Shown here piece by piece: positions 11,437-22,814 of a stretch of DNA of 64,000 nt. The notes beneath the pieces were generated by a model. That model ran no database searches. It had not been told where the DNA came from and saw only the letters and a program-made list of their open reading frames with translations. Position 1 is the stretch's first letter. Each line of letters opens with the position of its first letter. Source of the stretch: Trichoplusia ni (taxonomy: Eukaryota > Arthropoda > Insecta > Lepidoptera > Noctuidae); assembly GCF_003590095.1 (NCBI RefSeq), contig NC_039481.1, forward strand, positions 7,192,001-7,256,000, given 5' to 3'. Both the position numbers and the translations under genes were made by a program.

Positions 11437-11735
11437 TACACGATGATTTTTAGTCGTCTTACAAAAGCGAATTAAACAAGAGAAATCTGAAATATACTCT
11501 TAAAAATGATAAAAACGCTGCCGCCCGCGCCCCTCACCATTGTTACAAGGCTCGAGCCGCGCTCGCAACAGAGCTGTGTTTCTAAAAAGCTACGAATTGC
11601 ATCATAATATTGAATAAAAAATGCATCTTTTTTTTCAAATCTCATAAATACCTATTTTTTTATCATGAACGTGTTCTAGTCATTGGATACATGAACTGGG
11701 CTGCTTTTGTAAGACGACTAAAAAATCACGGTGTA
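11437..11735. mobile_element. MITE with about 30-bp terminal inverted repeats, TA target duplication
   Basis: The element at 11439-11733 starts CACGATGATTTTTAGTCGTC and ends with the inverted counterpart (GACGACTAAAAAATCACGGTG at the right end, reaching 11733). It is flanked by TA at 11437-11438 and 11734-11735. The paralogous empty site in copy 1 reads CCTTTATATAGTTACC at about 2748, exactly the filled site minus the element and one TA. A TA duplication points to a Tc1/mariner-type transposase. There is no coding capacity. Confidence 0.85.
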
Positions 11736-12285
11736 TAGTTACCGCGTAACGTAATTGTTGTTCTAGAACGCGACCTGCTTTCTGCCGCCTGCCGCTTTTT
11801 TTATCATTTATTCATGTATAACTTTACACTGCATTTACAAGTTTACTTGCCAAGCTATGTCGCTTGTTGGTCGCTTATGTGTGTGTGTTACCACAATATG
11901 TGATGTTATGGTTTTATCATCTAGGTATTTATAAAATTAAACGCGCTTGAATAAAAAGATAATATAAAAAATTATGCTCTTTTGCCGCAACTAATAATTA
12001 CTTAATTGCATACCAGTGTAGGGCGCTGCAATAAAGATAAAGTTTCTGGACCTTGATCAAGAATAATGGTCTTTAATTAAGGTTATGTATTTCAAACCGT
12101 ATAGTTTCTCATAGGAATATTTGTACTCTATTTGTGATCTACTTACGGCCAGAAAGCTTTATATTCTATGCACACTCTACAATTAAAAATAAAAGAAGAA
12201 GAAGAAGACCTCTCCGTTAAAACAACATAATTATGCCAAAAGTCCATATTCTCAAATTCAGCAGAACTACATGATAAAAATAAAT

Positions 12286-12963
12286 AAAATAACCCCCTCG
12301 GGGCTAGTCGTTCTCTCTCTCCATGGGAATTACGCATGACCAACGCTTTTTCAAACCTTGAGATAGGAGCATACATCCGCAGTGCAGCTTGTGGCGAGCT
12401 GTTTATGAGTAGCGACACAACGGAACCTAAATGCCCCAGGGGGTCACTCTTTACGGGGACTCCCAGCTCTTGCTTGCCTTAACTGACTGGCTAGAGAGGG
12501 GTCGCTAGAGCTATATGCTCGGGGGTGGAATTGTCTAATGGCGTAATAACGAGGAAACCCGCTCCGGGCCTGTGACCCGCGATAGTGAAATCGGTGTCGC
12601 ACCTCTCTTCACCCCTAGCCACTCGCACTGGCGTTGCCCACCTGCTGTCAAGCGTGACGGTATCATAGGGGGCCCATCTAGTGAGTGGCGAGTCACCGCC
12701 TGCCAATTTATTTACATCACCATGTGTAGAGAGGCAGGTGCCATAGTTTGCCGGATAATCTAAGGAACTGGTCCACGTAACAATGTCTCATATATATAAT
12801 AGTCAAATTGATTTTACACACATACTTGCAATAGTTCTGCATCTACTTTGGATTCTTCATGTCTGTTCTCCCATAGAGCAGAGGTGAATGATCCCTAGTA
12901 GATGCCCCATCACTTTGTAGATTAAAGTTCTCATGAAGGCCTCTGCACGTTGGACCGTTGGAC
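12286..12963. mobile_element. Unclassified GC-rich insertion, copy 2 only
   Basis: Between ATAAATAAAATAA and GACAAAGAACATGTCCAG, copy 1 has about 60 bp while copy 2 has about 680 bp of distinctly GC-richer sequence (for example CGGGGCTAGTCGTTCTCTCT, CGCTCCGGGCCTGTGACCCG). The base composition and absence from the sister copy suggest a transposon fragment. An open frame on the - strand (12491-12706) may be residual coding sequence. I cannot place it in a family. Confidence 0.45.
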
Positions 12964-13299
12964 AAAGAACATGTCCAGCCATTTTTTATTTAAACGGCTG
13001 TTCTTTTGGTTATTCTTTAGCTTTTCATTGACACCCAAGAGTTAAATTTTCCAAATATGAAACAGGCTTGGGAAAATGATGAGGATAATCATACAATACG
13101 GCGATCCAACGTTTGTGCACCATTCAGATTTATCAGCTATTTCAGAAGTGATGAACAAGTTCATACGTGTTAGCATGTGCTTCGGATGGCATAGACATTT
13201 TGTAGCAAGTCAAAAGATTCATATTCGCTACAGACAGCAAAATGATAAAAAATCGGCATTGATAATTTTAATACACAATATTATCTTCAAACTTCGCTC

Positions 13300-13349
13300 T
13301 ATAAAAATAAATTATCTACACTTAATTGTTTTATTTCAAAACAGTCGTT
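13300..13349 (+). promoter_or_regulatory. Predicted core promoter and leader, esterase B
   Basis: TATAAAAAT starts at 13300 and TTATTTC at 13331 (putative start A 13333), as in esterase A. The ATG is at 13350. Confidence 0.5.
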
Positions 13350-15612
13350 ATGAAGTTGTGGACGTGTGTGTTGCTGCTGTGCGCGGCGGCTGTGAGTGTC
13401 ACATGTGAGCAGCCGCTGAGTGACGAGGACTGGCTGGAGCTGGACACCCCGCAGGGACCGGTGCGCGGCCGCAAGGATCCCAAAACGGACCTATACGTCT
13501 TCTATAACATCCCATACGCAACAGCTCCAGTAAAAGAAAATAAATTCAAGGTATTTATGTAATAATAATACTCGCCTAAGAAATACTATGAATGTATTAC
13601 TGCTGGCCTCAATCCTCTCATATAGGAGGAGAGTTTTGAGAATTGATCGCTAGCACACTGCGGTTTTGCAATTTTTGATTTCACATTCATAGTTGCATTT
13701 ATGATAGAAACTGCACTGCGTGCCTTCAAACCCATACATACTCTAAAAAGCATGTTTAAGCCAACAAAAAATGGCAAACATTTATTTCGGCGTACTGGTT
13801 TAGTTTTACCTGGGCATATTCCTTATAATATTCTTTTTTTGCAGGCACCCCTTCCTGCACCAGTATGGACAAAACCATTCGATGCAATCAACAAGCATGT
13901 CATCTGTCCGCAGGTGACAATTCCTTTTGGGGCATTACCGGATAATCTGCTGACGCAAGAAAATTGCCTTATCGCTAACGTATACGTGCCTGACACACGA
14001 AAGAAAAATCTTACGGTGATTGTTTACGTCCATGGAGGAGCATATATAATGGGCTATGGAGAGCTAATGAAATTTTCAAACCTTATTAACAGCAGAAAAG
14101 ATATAATATTGGTTACTTTTAACTATCGTCTTGGCATCCACGGTTTCTTGTGTCTTGGCACTGAAGACGCTCCTGGAAATGCCGGGATGAAAGATCAGGT
14201 TGCTTTACTTCGCTGGGTGCGAGACAATATCGCAAGTTACGGCGGAAACCCGAACGATGTTGCTCTTGTAGGCGCCAGTGCAGGTTCCTCGTCTGTGGAT
14301 CTCTTGATGCTGTCAAAATCAGCGCAGGGGTTGTTCCACAGAGTAGTCCCCGAGAGCGGAGGTAATCTTGCGGCGTTTTCAATTCAAAGAGACCCAGTAA
14401 ATGTTGCCAAGTCTCACGCTCAAAAGTTAAACTTTACAAACGTTGATGACATTTATGCTTTAGAAGATTTCTACAAGACAGCATCATGGGAACTATTAAC
14501 CTCGGACTCATTTTTTGACCGACTCGACTCAACCTTTGTCTTCTCACCTTGCTTGGAACGTGAGACAGGGGAGGAAGCATTCCTCACTGAATCTCCTTTA
14601 AGTATTTTACAGAAGGGGTCGTATAAGAAGTTACCCGTGCTGTATGGTTTTGCCCAAATGGAAGGGCTACTACGCGTACACGTTTACTACGAAGATTGGA
14701 AACATAAGATGAATAAAAAGTTTTCCGATTTCCTACCTGCTGACTTGACCTTTAAGTCTGAGGAAGAAAGGGAAGAAGTAGCAGAGAAGATTAAAAAATT
14801 CTTTTTTGGAAGCAAACCGGTTGGTGATGACAACATTTTGAGTTACATTGATTATTTTTCGGACATCATATTTGCTTACCCCATGCTTTGGGCTGTCAAG
14901 CTACATGTAGAGGCTGGAAACAATGAAATATATTTGTATGAATATTCTTTTGTTGACGAAAACACTCCGCTAATTCCACATACTAACATAAGGGGCGCAG
15001 ATCACTGTGCACAATCGATGGCTATAATGGATGGTGCTAACATAACACATGTGGATGAAAACCTTGCAACCCCAGAATATAGGAGTATGAAGAAAACTAT
15101 GAGACAAATTTGGTACAACTTCATTAAAACTGGGTGAGCATATTTAGAACTTATCGCAAATCTTGACTTGCTGTAGCTCGTTGTACCCAATCCAGTGCTA
15201 TTGGGCTAAACTTACGTATGACGAGAATACGATAACTTTAATGTCGCTAAGCATGATTATGAGAAATTGAGCTTTGTAACATAATATACTGTAATCATGT
15301 AAAAATGTGTAATAAAATTTTGATCTGAAATTAATAGGAAAGGATCAGCTGCAGGTTAATTTATTTAAATAAATGCATAAATTATTAATTTTGTTCTGTA
15401 GCAAACCCGTGCCTGAAGGGTCGTCACTGCCCGCGTGGCCGGCGGCAGGCGCGGACAGGGCGCCGTATATGTCTCTGGGACAGAAGGTAGAACTACGAAA
15501 CGAGCCGTTGCTGGAGACACGCACACGATTCTGGGAGGACATCTACCAGAAGTACCACCTGGAGCCTATACCTCCACCAGCACCCGAACCACGAAAGCAT
15601 CAAGAACTATAG
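13350..15612 (+). CDS. Carboxylesterase B (566 aa, near-identical to A)
   Basis: Exons are 13350-13550, 13845-15133 and 15402-15612; introns are 294 and 268 bp, GT-AG, in the same phases as A. An open frame runs back to 13701 through intron 1, but the AG acceptor at 13843-13844 and the homology to all other copies fix the exon boundary. Exon 1 is identical to A at the protein level. I count 10 differences in exon 2 and one in exon 3, with three adjacent residues changed at 95-97 (IVL in A, FGA here). The triad is intact: Ser212 in GASAG, Glu340, His454; HGGA is present, and the QENCL variant is shared with A. The C-terminus KHQEL suggests ER retention. The signal peptide implies entry to the secretory pathway. 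A polyA signal lies at 15740-15745. It arose with A by the segmental duplication. Confidence 0.95.
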
Positions 15613-15871
15613 AGTTAATCTTTTAGTCATATATTAAGGCTTGTAAAAATATGTATGACACCATTTAAATACATATATTGTGAATATGCAATTGAGAAGA
15701 ATAAGGAACTAACTTATATTTAACTCTGTGTTGTATATAAATAAACACTACAGGCAAATACGACTACTGAAAATACCCTCGTTAAGATTTTGTTGGTATT
15801 ATGGTTTGAATAAAGTATTTGTTTCAATTTCTGTTTATTTTTGTTGCAATTAATAAGAATTGCTTTAAAGA

Positions 15872-17280
15872 AGAAGAAGAATAAGAAATTTTATTTGCTA
15901 GAAACATGATCAAAATCAAAATCAAAAAGTTTTTATTTCAAATAGGCCGTATCTCAGGCACTTTAAAAACGGTTTATTACTGACTCTAGTTGCACGGTTC
16001 CAAAGTGTCATTCTTATGGAGAAGAACCGGCAAGAAACTCCATAAGTTACTCAAGGTTTGTTGTTACAAAGATGGTACAGTAGGTAGTGTTTCACATGTC
16101 TCGCCGTTTAACCGGCATGCAAAAATTTTATATGACCATTATAATAAGGTATGTGGGGTTATAATTTAAATTATGTTTACTATGTTATCAAAATCTCAGA
16201 GCATATTTGACAAACTAAAAAAAATAAACATATATAATTAATTTCAATTTTACACCAATATTTTTACAAATAACTATCTATATTTATTTTATTACATGAT
16301 ATGAATTCAGCTACAGAATAAAAACATTTGTCAATGAGCCATTTTTTGAATTTAATTTTAAAATTTGTTAGTGTCATTTCTCGGAAATGTCTGTGAATTT
16401 TATTATAAATCTGAATTGCCATGCAACTGCAATTTTTTTTGAATAGAGTTGTGGATTTACCTGGGACGACCAATCTGGTGGGATCCCTTGAAGAATATTT
16501 TTTATTTAGACTCGCTTTCTCAAAAAGATAGCAATGTTTTTAAACAAAGACTGCGATTTCATAAATGTATAGACCAACAACAGTCTGGACTTTTAGTCTT
16601 TTAAATAATGGCCTGCAGGAGTCTAGTGGCCCCACCCCACATATTGCTCGTATCCATTTTTTCTGAGAAATCAAAACCCGATTTAAATCCGTCGAATTTC
16701 CCCATAAAAAAATACCATAATTTAGAACGGATCCTACATATCCATAGTATGCCAATAAAGCCGTTTTGTCACTTGCTAATTTTCTTATTTCCCTAAGGGC
16801 GTAGATCTGTTTACTCGTGTACACACATTTTTAATTTGGGCTTTCCAGTTACAATGTTTGTCTAATAATATACCCAAAAATTTAGTTTCATTTACTTCTT
16901 CTATATCTTGCCCACAGTGATATATTTTTAAGTTCTGATGTTTACTATTGTAGTTTCTGAATTGTATAAATTTAGTTTTATGTATGTTTACGCTAAGGTT
17001 ATTTTCAGCAAGCCATTTTGTTATATTTTCTACTGTATTTTCTACTGTATTTTCTAGTATTATTTTATAGTTATCAATGTCGTCTGCAAATAACGTACAT
17101 TTGTGTTTAGTTGCTTTTGGAATGTCATTTATGTAAATCAAGAATAGGAGCGGTCCCAATACACTCCCCTGGGGAACTCCAAATCTGTTGAATTCGTAGT
17201 TCGATCTATATGAGGTACAGCTTAAGTTACTATCAATGCGAGTAATCTCAACACATTGTTTCCGGTTACTTAAGTAGCTT
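15872..17280 (-). mobile_element. 5'-truncated non-LTR retrotransposon (Jockey/CR1-type) with reverse transcriptase fragment
   Basis: On the - strand the frame from 17279 reads YLSNRKQCVEI, then FGVPQGSVLGPLLFLIYIND and FADDI, the RT active-site motifs. The frame breaks around 16790 and continues as QIYALREIRKLASDK and GVGPLDSCRPLFKRLKVQT, then after further breaks KNCSCMAIQIYNKIHRHFRE. The 3' UTR ends near 15875 with an AATAAAATTTC tail. The element is 5'-truncated inside the RT domain and decayed by frameshifts. Copy 1 of the duplication has the uninterrupted site (CTTTGAAGCAGC at about 6211), so it inserted after the duplication or was lost from copy 1. Confidence 0.85.
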
Positions 17281-20100
17281 GAAGCAGCGCAGCCAAGTTA
17301 CGTCAGAAAAACGAGTAGCTTTCGAGAGAGATTAGAATTAGACAAGCCATTCAATGCTACAACTAACCTTATTACACACGTCATGGTTCCACATTTCTCC
17401 CAAAAATCTTGCTGTGCATTGTACAAAACAATTACAAAGTGTACGAAATTCGCTATCAATTCAGCCTATCGCTATGCTGGACATGGACCTCTCTCAAGTT
17501 GGAGTTGCACCAAAACACCCGTGCTCCGTCTTCTGCAACCAGTCGGAGCCAGCTACTTTTAAATTCCCCACGCTGAATTATATACTAATAGTAATACTAA
17601 TTCACGATTTAATAACGTCTTCCTTTATGATTATGCGGTGTTCTGTAACCAAGATCTCATCCTGCATTCTATCAAATTTTAACGTTTTAGAGTAGTAATC
17701 TTATTTTTAATATTTACATGGAGGCGTCCAAGCTTCGAATTTGGTTTGTTTTTACACTGCCTTCGTACAGAAAGTTTTTACATTCCAATTTTCTTTTTTT
17801 ATTTCGTCATTATTTTTAAAATCTGTAATTTTTCTTTACTGGCCTTAAAAGCAGCGACGATATTTTTTTCATATTCCCCGTTGTAATTATTATGAAACAA
17901 ATGCTCTAGTCATGCGTCAAACTTAAAGATGAATCAATTAATTGAAATCGGATTAGATCGAAAGGATAATGATAGTATCAATCATTCGGGAAGCAAACAA
18001 GTAATTTTGTGGATCCATCGTGACTTGTAATTGCATGAAGATACTAGGTATGATAAAATAAAAGTAGGTAATAAGTGTGTTAAATATTCTACTGATAAAG
18101 TAGTCAATGATAATGAGAGGTAAGATAGAATGTTTATAGACTTTTGAAACTTAGGTAACTGATTAATAACATATCATTATCGCGTTGAATTCGGCAGCCA
18201 GAGTGTGGCGGACATGTGTACTGTCCTATGTGACATCTTCCTCTCGTAGGGTTACAATTTATTTTAAGTTTTATAATCGACTTATTCATCGAATCATCGA
18301 TTTGCTACACATGGGACTGTAAAGCACAAAGTCTTATATTTTAAACTTTAGATGTTTGGATTTCCTCAAGTAGGCTTAGTCTCGTATTTTTAAACAATTT
18401 ACAAAACCTTAAAGTTGGGATTCTTGGGGTGTTTCAAAAAGAAAATTAAGGAGAAAGTATAAATAAAAACAAAAATGACCTCGAGAAACGTTTGTTCCTG
18501 GCCTGGGTTCAAGGAATCTGACCACACATGAACCTTCCGTGAGAACTAATATAGCCTTCCCGAATGGCCACAGAGCTTAATCACTTATTAACACACACAT
18601 ACACTTATATCGTGTTGGCCCAATCCCAATATTTCTTTTCAGCCTTTATCATGCCCCGAAAACCGATTAAGGTAATTAGACAAAGATAGTGCTAAAGTAG
18701 TTTGACCTGGCGATTCAAAGAATTATAGCCAATCATCATGATCCACGGAAACTACGGAAATTACATAATTTAATAGCATTGTTATCAGCATATATCGTAT
18801 TATCAGAATAAGTATCCGGATAAGATAGCACTGTTGTGTCTGTAAGTGATTTAGCACTATACACTGCGGCTGCGACAAAATAATTTAAAATGTCACCATG
18901 AATATAGATTTTGATTTTCAATTATTTTCCTCAAATCGATTAGTACATTGTAGACGTCCTCAGAATAAAGTGATGAATTTCATATTTTAGGATTAATTCA
19001 TATTCTTCAAGTAGGATGCAACGTAAACCTCTTCACCAATTTTCAGGTAGCTTTGACTACTGGCATTGTTTTTGCACTATTCTGCTGGCAATTTACTGGT
19101 TCGGTGATAAAGTTTAACCATTAAATCGCTGGTGAAAATAGATTTGCGCTCTTCACAGTCTCAAGAAATCAGTGTCGCAGTCGTATTACAAATTACAACT
19201 GTCTAAATAAAAATCATTCCGATCATCCCTTGTGCCAAATTATTCCAATACTTAGTATGATTACAATTATGTGCGAAAATGATTGTCCTGCAATACGTCT
19301 TTATAGCTTTACCCTGTAACTCCACATAGCAACAACATGAAAATCTTCATAATCGTTCCAAAAATACTGATTCACGACGACTGTCAAAAATACACATATT
19401 TCAGTAGTCAAAACAGTGTGAATTATCTTATCCGCCGTGTGTGATAAATTTAGGCTTAAGAAATTATGATAAGAATGTTATTGAATACAATGTGATATGA
19501 TTATATTGCCATGCGATATACGATACACATGACAAAAGATACGTAAATCACAACAATCACCGTGATTAACAAAAACTCAATCCTAGGCACGAATAATCAC
19601 TTGCAATTTTTCAGATCTGTTTTTTAATGGCAAAAGTATTGTTCCTAAGCAAATACTTTTGTACATAAACGACAGTATGACATTTATTAGATTACTTGCT
19701 GTGGTCCGCCGTTTCCCGGTTATTTTATCCAACAAATCACTATCGAAGTTGGGATTATTTATTATGCTGGTTAAGTATTTTTAAATTGTCTAATTTTTCG
19801 CTCACTTTTTCATTTTCTTTCTTTCACAGGAATCTTCTCTTGACAATGACAAATATAACCAAAAAAAAAATAGCGAAATCGGTCCAGCACGTGATGTCGT
19901 GATGTCGTGACCAAGGGAAATAGGAATTCATTTTTATATAAATAGATCTAGATGCCATATCACGATGTACTCGTAGATGCGACAACCGTACGTACTGGGA
20001 GTTACTGGCAAGATAAGTTGCTTGTTACGCCAAAGATCGATCATCATCGAGACCATCCATCGAGCCATAGGTAGTTCACTGTCCCGAGGACAAGGATCCT

Positions 20101-20540
20101 TTAGGCGTAGGAGTATACTAAACACCATGCCACTGCGGCTTGAGAACCGACAGGTGGCAGAACATTGAGGGGCGAGGGGGGGGGAGCGTAGTAAATCTGT
20201 GGTTGGTAGAAGGGTCTAACCAGCAATCCTTCTGGTAGGCTCACCAGTAAGCCGGTACCGGACGGATTGTTCTGTTCTTTTTTTTTTAAAGAAACGACTC
20301 CCGCTGGAAGGAAATAAATCCGTGTGTCGCGGGGGGTTGTACAAACATACAAATCACAAGCACCACAAAGACCCACCACAAGACCCAGACTCAGAACAAG
20401 CATTTGCGGATCACACAAATGCTTGTCCTTCGCTGGGTGGTGTGGTGACCTCAGCCAATCCGCTATCCGTGCAGTTGCGACACGAGCTGCGATCATTTTC
20501 CTCTCTCTAACACCAAGCTTTCTGCCACACCATGATTCGG
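20101..20540. repeat. GC-rich repeat-like block upstream of esterase C
   Basis: Composition changes sharply from the AT-rich surroundings. It contains a G-run (about 20176-20185), an A/T-rich tract at 20278-20287 and an inverted pair CAAGCATTTG / CAAATGCTTG at about 20398-20424. A 131-codon open frame on the - strand (20101-20496) has no recognisable domain. It is probably transposon-derived, family unknown. Confidence 0.35.
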
Positions 20541-20767
20541 ATTCACGCCCTGTTTATGTAACCACTTTATTACTAAAAATATATGAAAAAATTTTCAACA
20601 TTAGCATTGCACCATACAGACCGTGCATGGTGAAAAATAAAAAGTATTGAAACCCAATTAATTTCAAAGCGAGATCAGATTAAAAGGAGATAAGCACACA
20701 GAAATCAGTCGACAGTGATAAGAAACTAATTTCAGAAAGAATGTTGACTATTCATCATCAACAAACG

Positions 20768-20830
20768 TATAAAAACAGTTCTCTGATATTCTAAGCTCAT
20801 TTCACAAATAATTAATTGACCACTATAGCC
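20768..20830 (+). promoter_or_regulatory. Predicted core promoter, esterase C
   Basis: TATAAAAAC at 20768 lies 31 nt upstream of the A in TCATTTC (A at 20799), the arthropod TATA plus initiator spacing. The predicted leader is 32 nt. Confidence 0.6.
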
Positions 20831-22814
20831 ATGAAGCTGATGTTCGTGCTGCTGCTGTGCGCGGCGGCTGTGTGCATCACATGTGAGCAGCCGCCGAGTG
20901 ACGAGGACTGGCTGGAGCTGCACACCCCGCAGGGACCGGTGCGCGGCCGCAGGGATCCCAATGCAGATCACCTATATGCCTTCCATAACATACCATATGC
21001 AACAGCTCCAGTTGGAAAAGATAAATACAAGGTAATTTAATTTCTAATTAAATTTAGTAAAACGAAGTAGAGCTAGTTACACTGCTTATTCCTTAAGAAC
21101 AGAAATATATACAGGGCTCAATTATTTCTTTAAAATAAAATACAGTACCACCAGTAGATTCCCAACCCACTTCTCAAGTATCATACACCGTAGCAATTAT
21201 GAAGATTTGCATTCGTTAATAACTTTTAGTTATTAATTTTAAATTATTTTCAGCCACCTCTTCCAGCACCAGTTTGGGAAAAACCGTATGATGCCATCAA
21301 CAAAAACATCATATGTCCACAATACACACTTCAATTATACAATTTGAAACCTAAAAATAGTGTAGAGCAAGAAGATTGTCTGATAGCCAATGTGTACGTA
21401 CCTGACACTAGAAAGACAAATATCTCAGTTCTTGTGTACGTGCACGGAGGTGGCTTCTTTGGAGGTTATGGAGACTTCTTGACACCGAAAAGATTATTGA
21501 AAAGTAAAGACATTGTTTTGGTCACTTTCAACTACCGCTTGGGTGTCCACGGTTTCCTCTGCCTCGGCACTGAAAATGTACCTGGTAATGCAGGTATGAA
21601 AGATCAGATAGCCTTACTTCGTTGGGTGCAGAAGAATATTGCAAGTTATGGTGGCAACCCCAATGATGTCACCATAGCAGGCTATAGTGCGGGATCTATG
21701 TCAGTAGATTTGTTGATGCTGTCGAAATCAGCTGAGGGATTGTTTCACAAAGTTATTCCTGAAAGCGGAGGAAATCTTGCCACTTACACGATCCAGAGAG
21801 ATCCTTTGGAAGTTGCACAGTATCAAGCTAAACTACTCAACTTTACCAACATCGACGACATTCACGCTTTAGAAGAGTTTTACAGAACTACTCCTCTAGA
21901 ACAATTGTATTATACGGACATTTTATCAACAAGGTTTTATTCCTCAGCACTTTTTTCACCATGTGTAGAGCGTGAAACGGAAGATGAAGCTTTTCTCACA
22001 GAGTCACCGCTGAGCATTCTACAAAGGGGCAGCTTCAAGAAACTACCGGTGTTATATGGTTTTGCCGCAATGGAAGGTAGAGGGCGCTTAGCATTTTTCG
22101 AAATGTTAAAACCCAAAATGAATCAAAATTTTTCAGACTTTTTACCGAATGACTTAAAAATTGATTCCGAAAAAGAAAGAAGAGAAGTATCAGATAAGGT
22201 CAAGACATTCTATTTTGGAGACAAACCGGTCGGCGAAGACAACAAATTAGGCTTCGTTAATTTTTTCACAGATGTCACGTTTTCTCATGCAATGCTATGG
22301 TCTGTAAAACTGTACGCAGAGGCTGGGCACAAAAGTGTATATCTGTACGAGTATTCCTTTGTCGATGAAAATGCCCCTCTAGTCCCTCCTATCACCATTC
22401 GAGGTGCAGATCACTGTGATCAAACATTCGCTGTTGTGGACTCCCTAGATGAAGACCTTGCTAGCGTTGAAGTTAAGAACATGAAGAAGACTATACGTCA
22501 AATATGGCACAACTTTATCAAAACCGGGTAAGTTAATAAGACATTTACAACGCATTATTTTCAACTCTGTACCTGATGATAACTCTTGTTTTCTTTTCTA
22601 TAGTAAGCCGGTGCCGGAAGGGTCATCGCTGCCCGCGTGGCCGGCGGCAGGCGCGGCCAGGGCGCCGTACATGTCTTTGGGACAGGAGTTGGAGTTGCGG
22701 CACGAGCCACTGCTGGAGACACGCACACTCTTCTGGGATGACATCTACCAGAAGTACTACCTACAGCCTATACCTCCACCAGAACGTATACCTAATTCTC
22801 GTATTGAGTTATAG
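20831..22814 (+). CDS. Carboxylesterase C (561 aa)
   Basis: Exons are 20831-21031, 21254-22527 and 22604-22814; introns are 222 and only 76 bp, GT-AG. The start is chosen at MKLMFVLLLC, giving the 67-codon first exon shared by the family; an in-frame ATG lies five codons upstream. The signal peptide is followed by QPPSDEDWLEL. The catalytic set is complete: HGGG at residues 131-134, Ser212 in GYSAG, Glu341 in AMEG, His454 in GADHCDQ (Ala to Asp next to the His-Cys pair, unlike the other copies). The canonical EDCL signature is present. Exon 2 is among the more divergent in the array, while exons 1 and 3 are almost identical in nucleotides to the others. The C-terminus SRIEL is of the xIEL type known from ER-resident carboxylesterases, so ER retention is plausible. 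Confidence 0.95.

Larger units (their letters stand above)
11238..13299. other. Intergenic of duplication copy 2 with copy-specific insertions
   Basis: Homologous to 1832-3655, but with a 295-bp MITE (11439-11733) and a roughly 680-bp GC-richer block (12286-12963) that copy 1 lacks. No gene is supported; the - strand frames at 12143-12418 and 12491-12706 fall in or across the foreign block and match nothing I recognise. Confidence 0.5.
15613..20767. other. Intergenic, right part of duplication copy 2, LINE and unassigned sequence
   Basis: 17280-18897 copies 6200-7869. The duplication ends at 18897. The stretch 18898-20100 is AT-rich with no recognised gene. A GC-richer repeat-like block occupies about 20100-20540. 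No coding sequence beyond LINE fragments is supported. Confidence 0.5.

Noticed and set aside
13701..13844. Esterase B start 48 codons upstream of exon 2
   Set aside because: This stretch is intron 1: it has the AG acceptor at its end, matches the non-open intron of esterase A, and no sibling has such an N-terminus.
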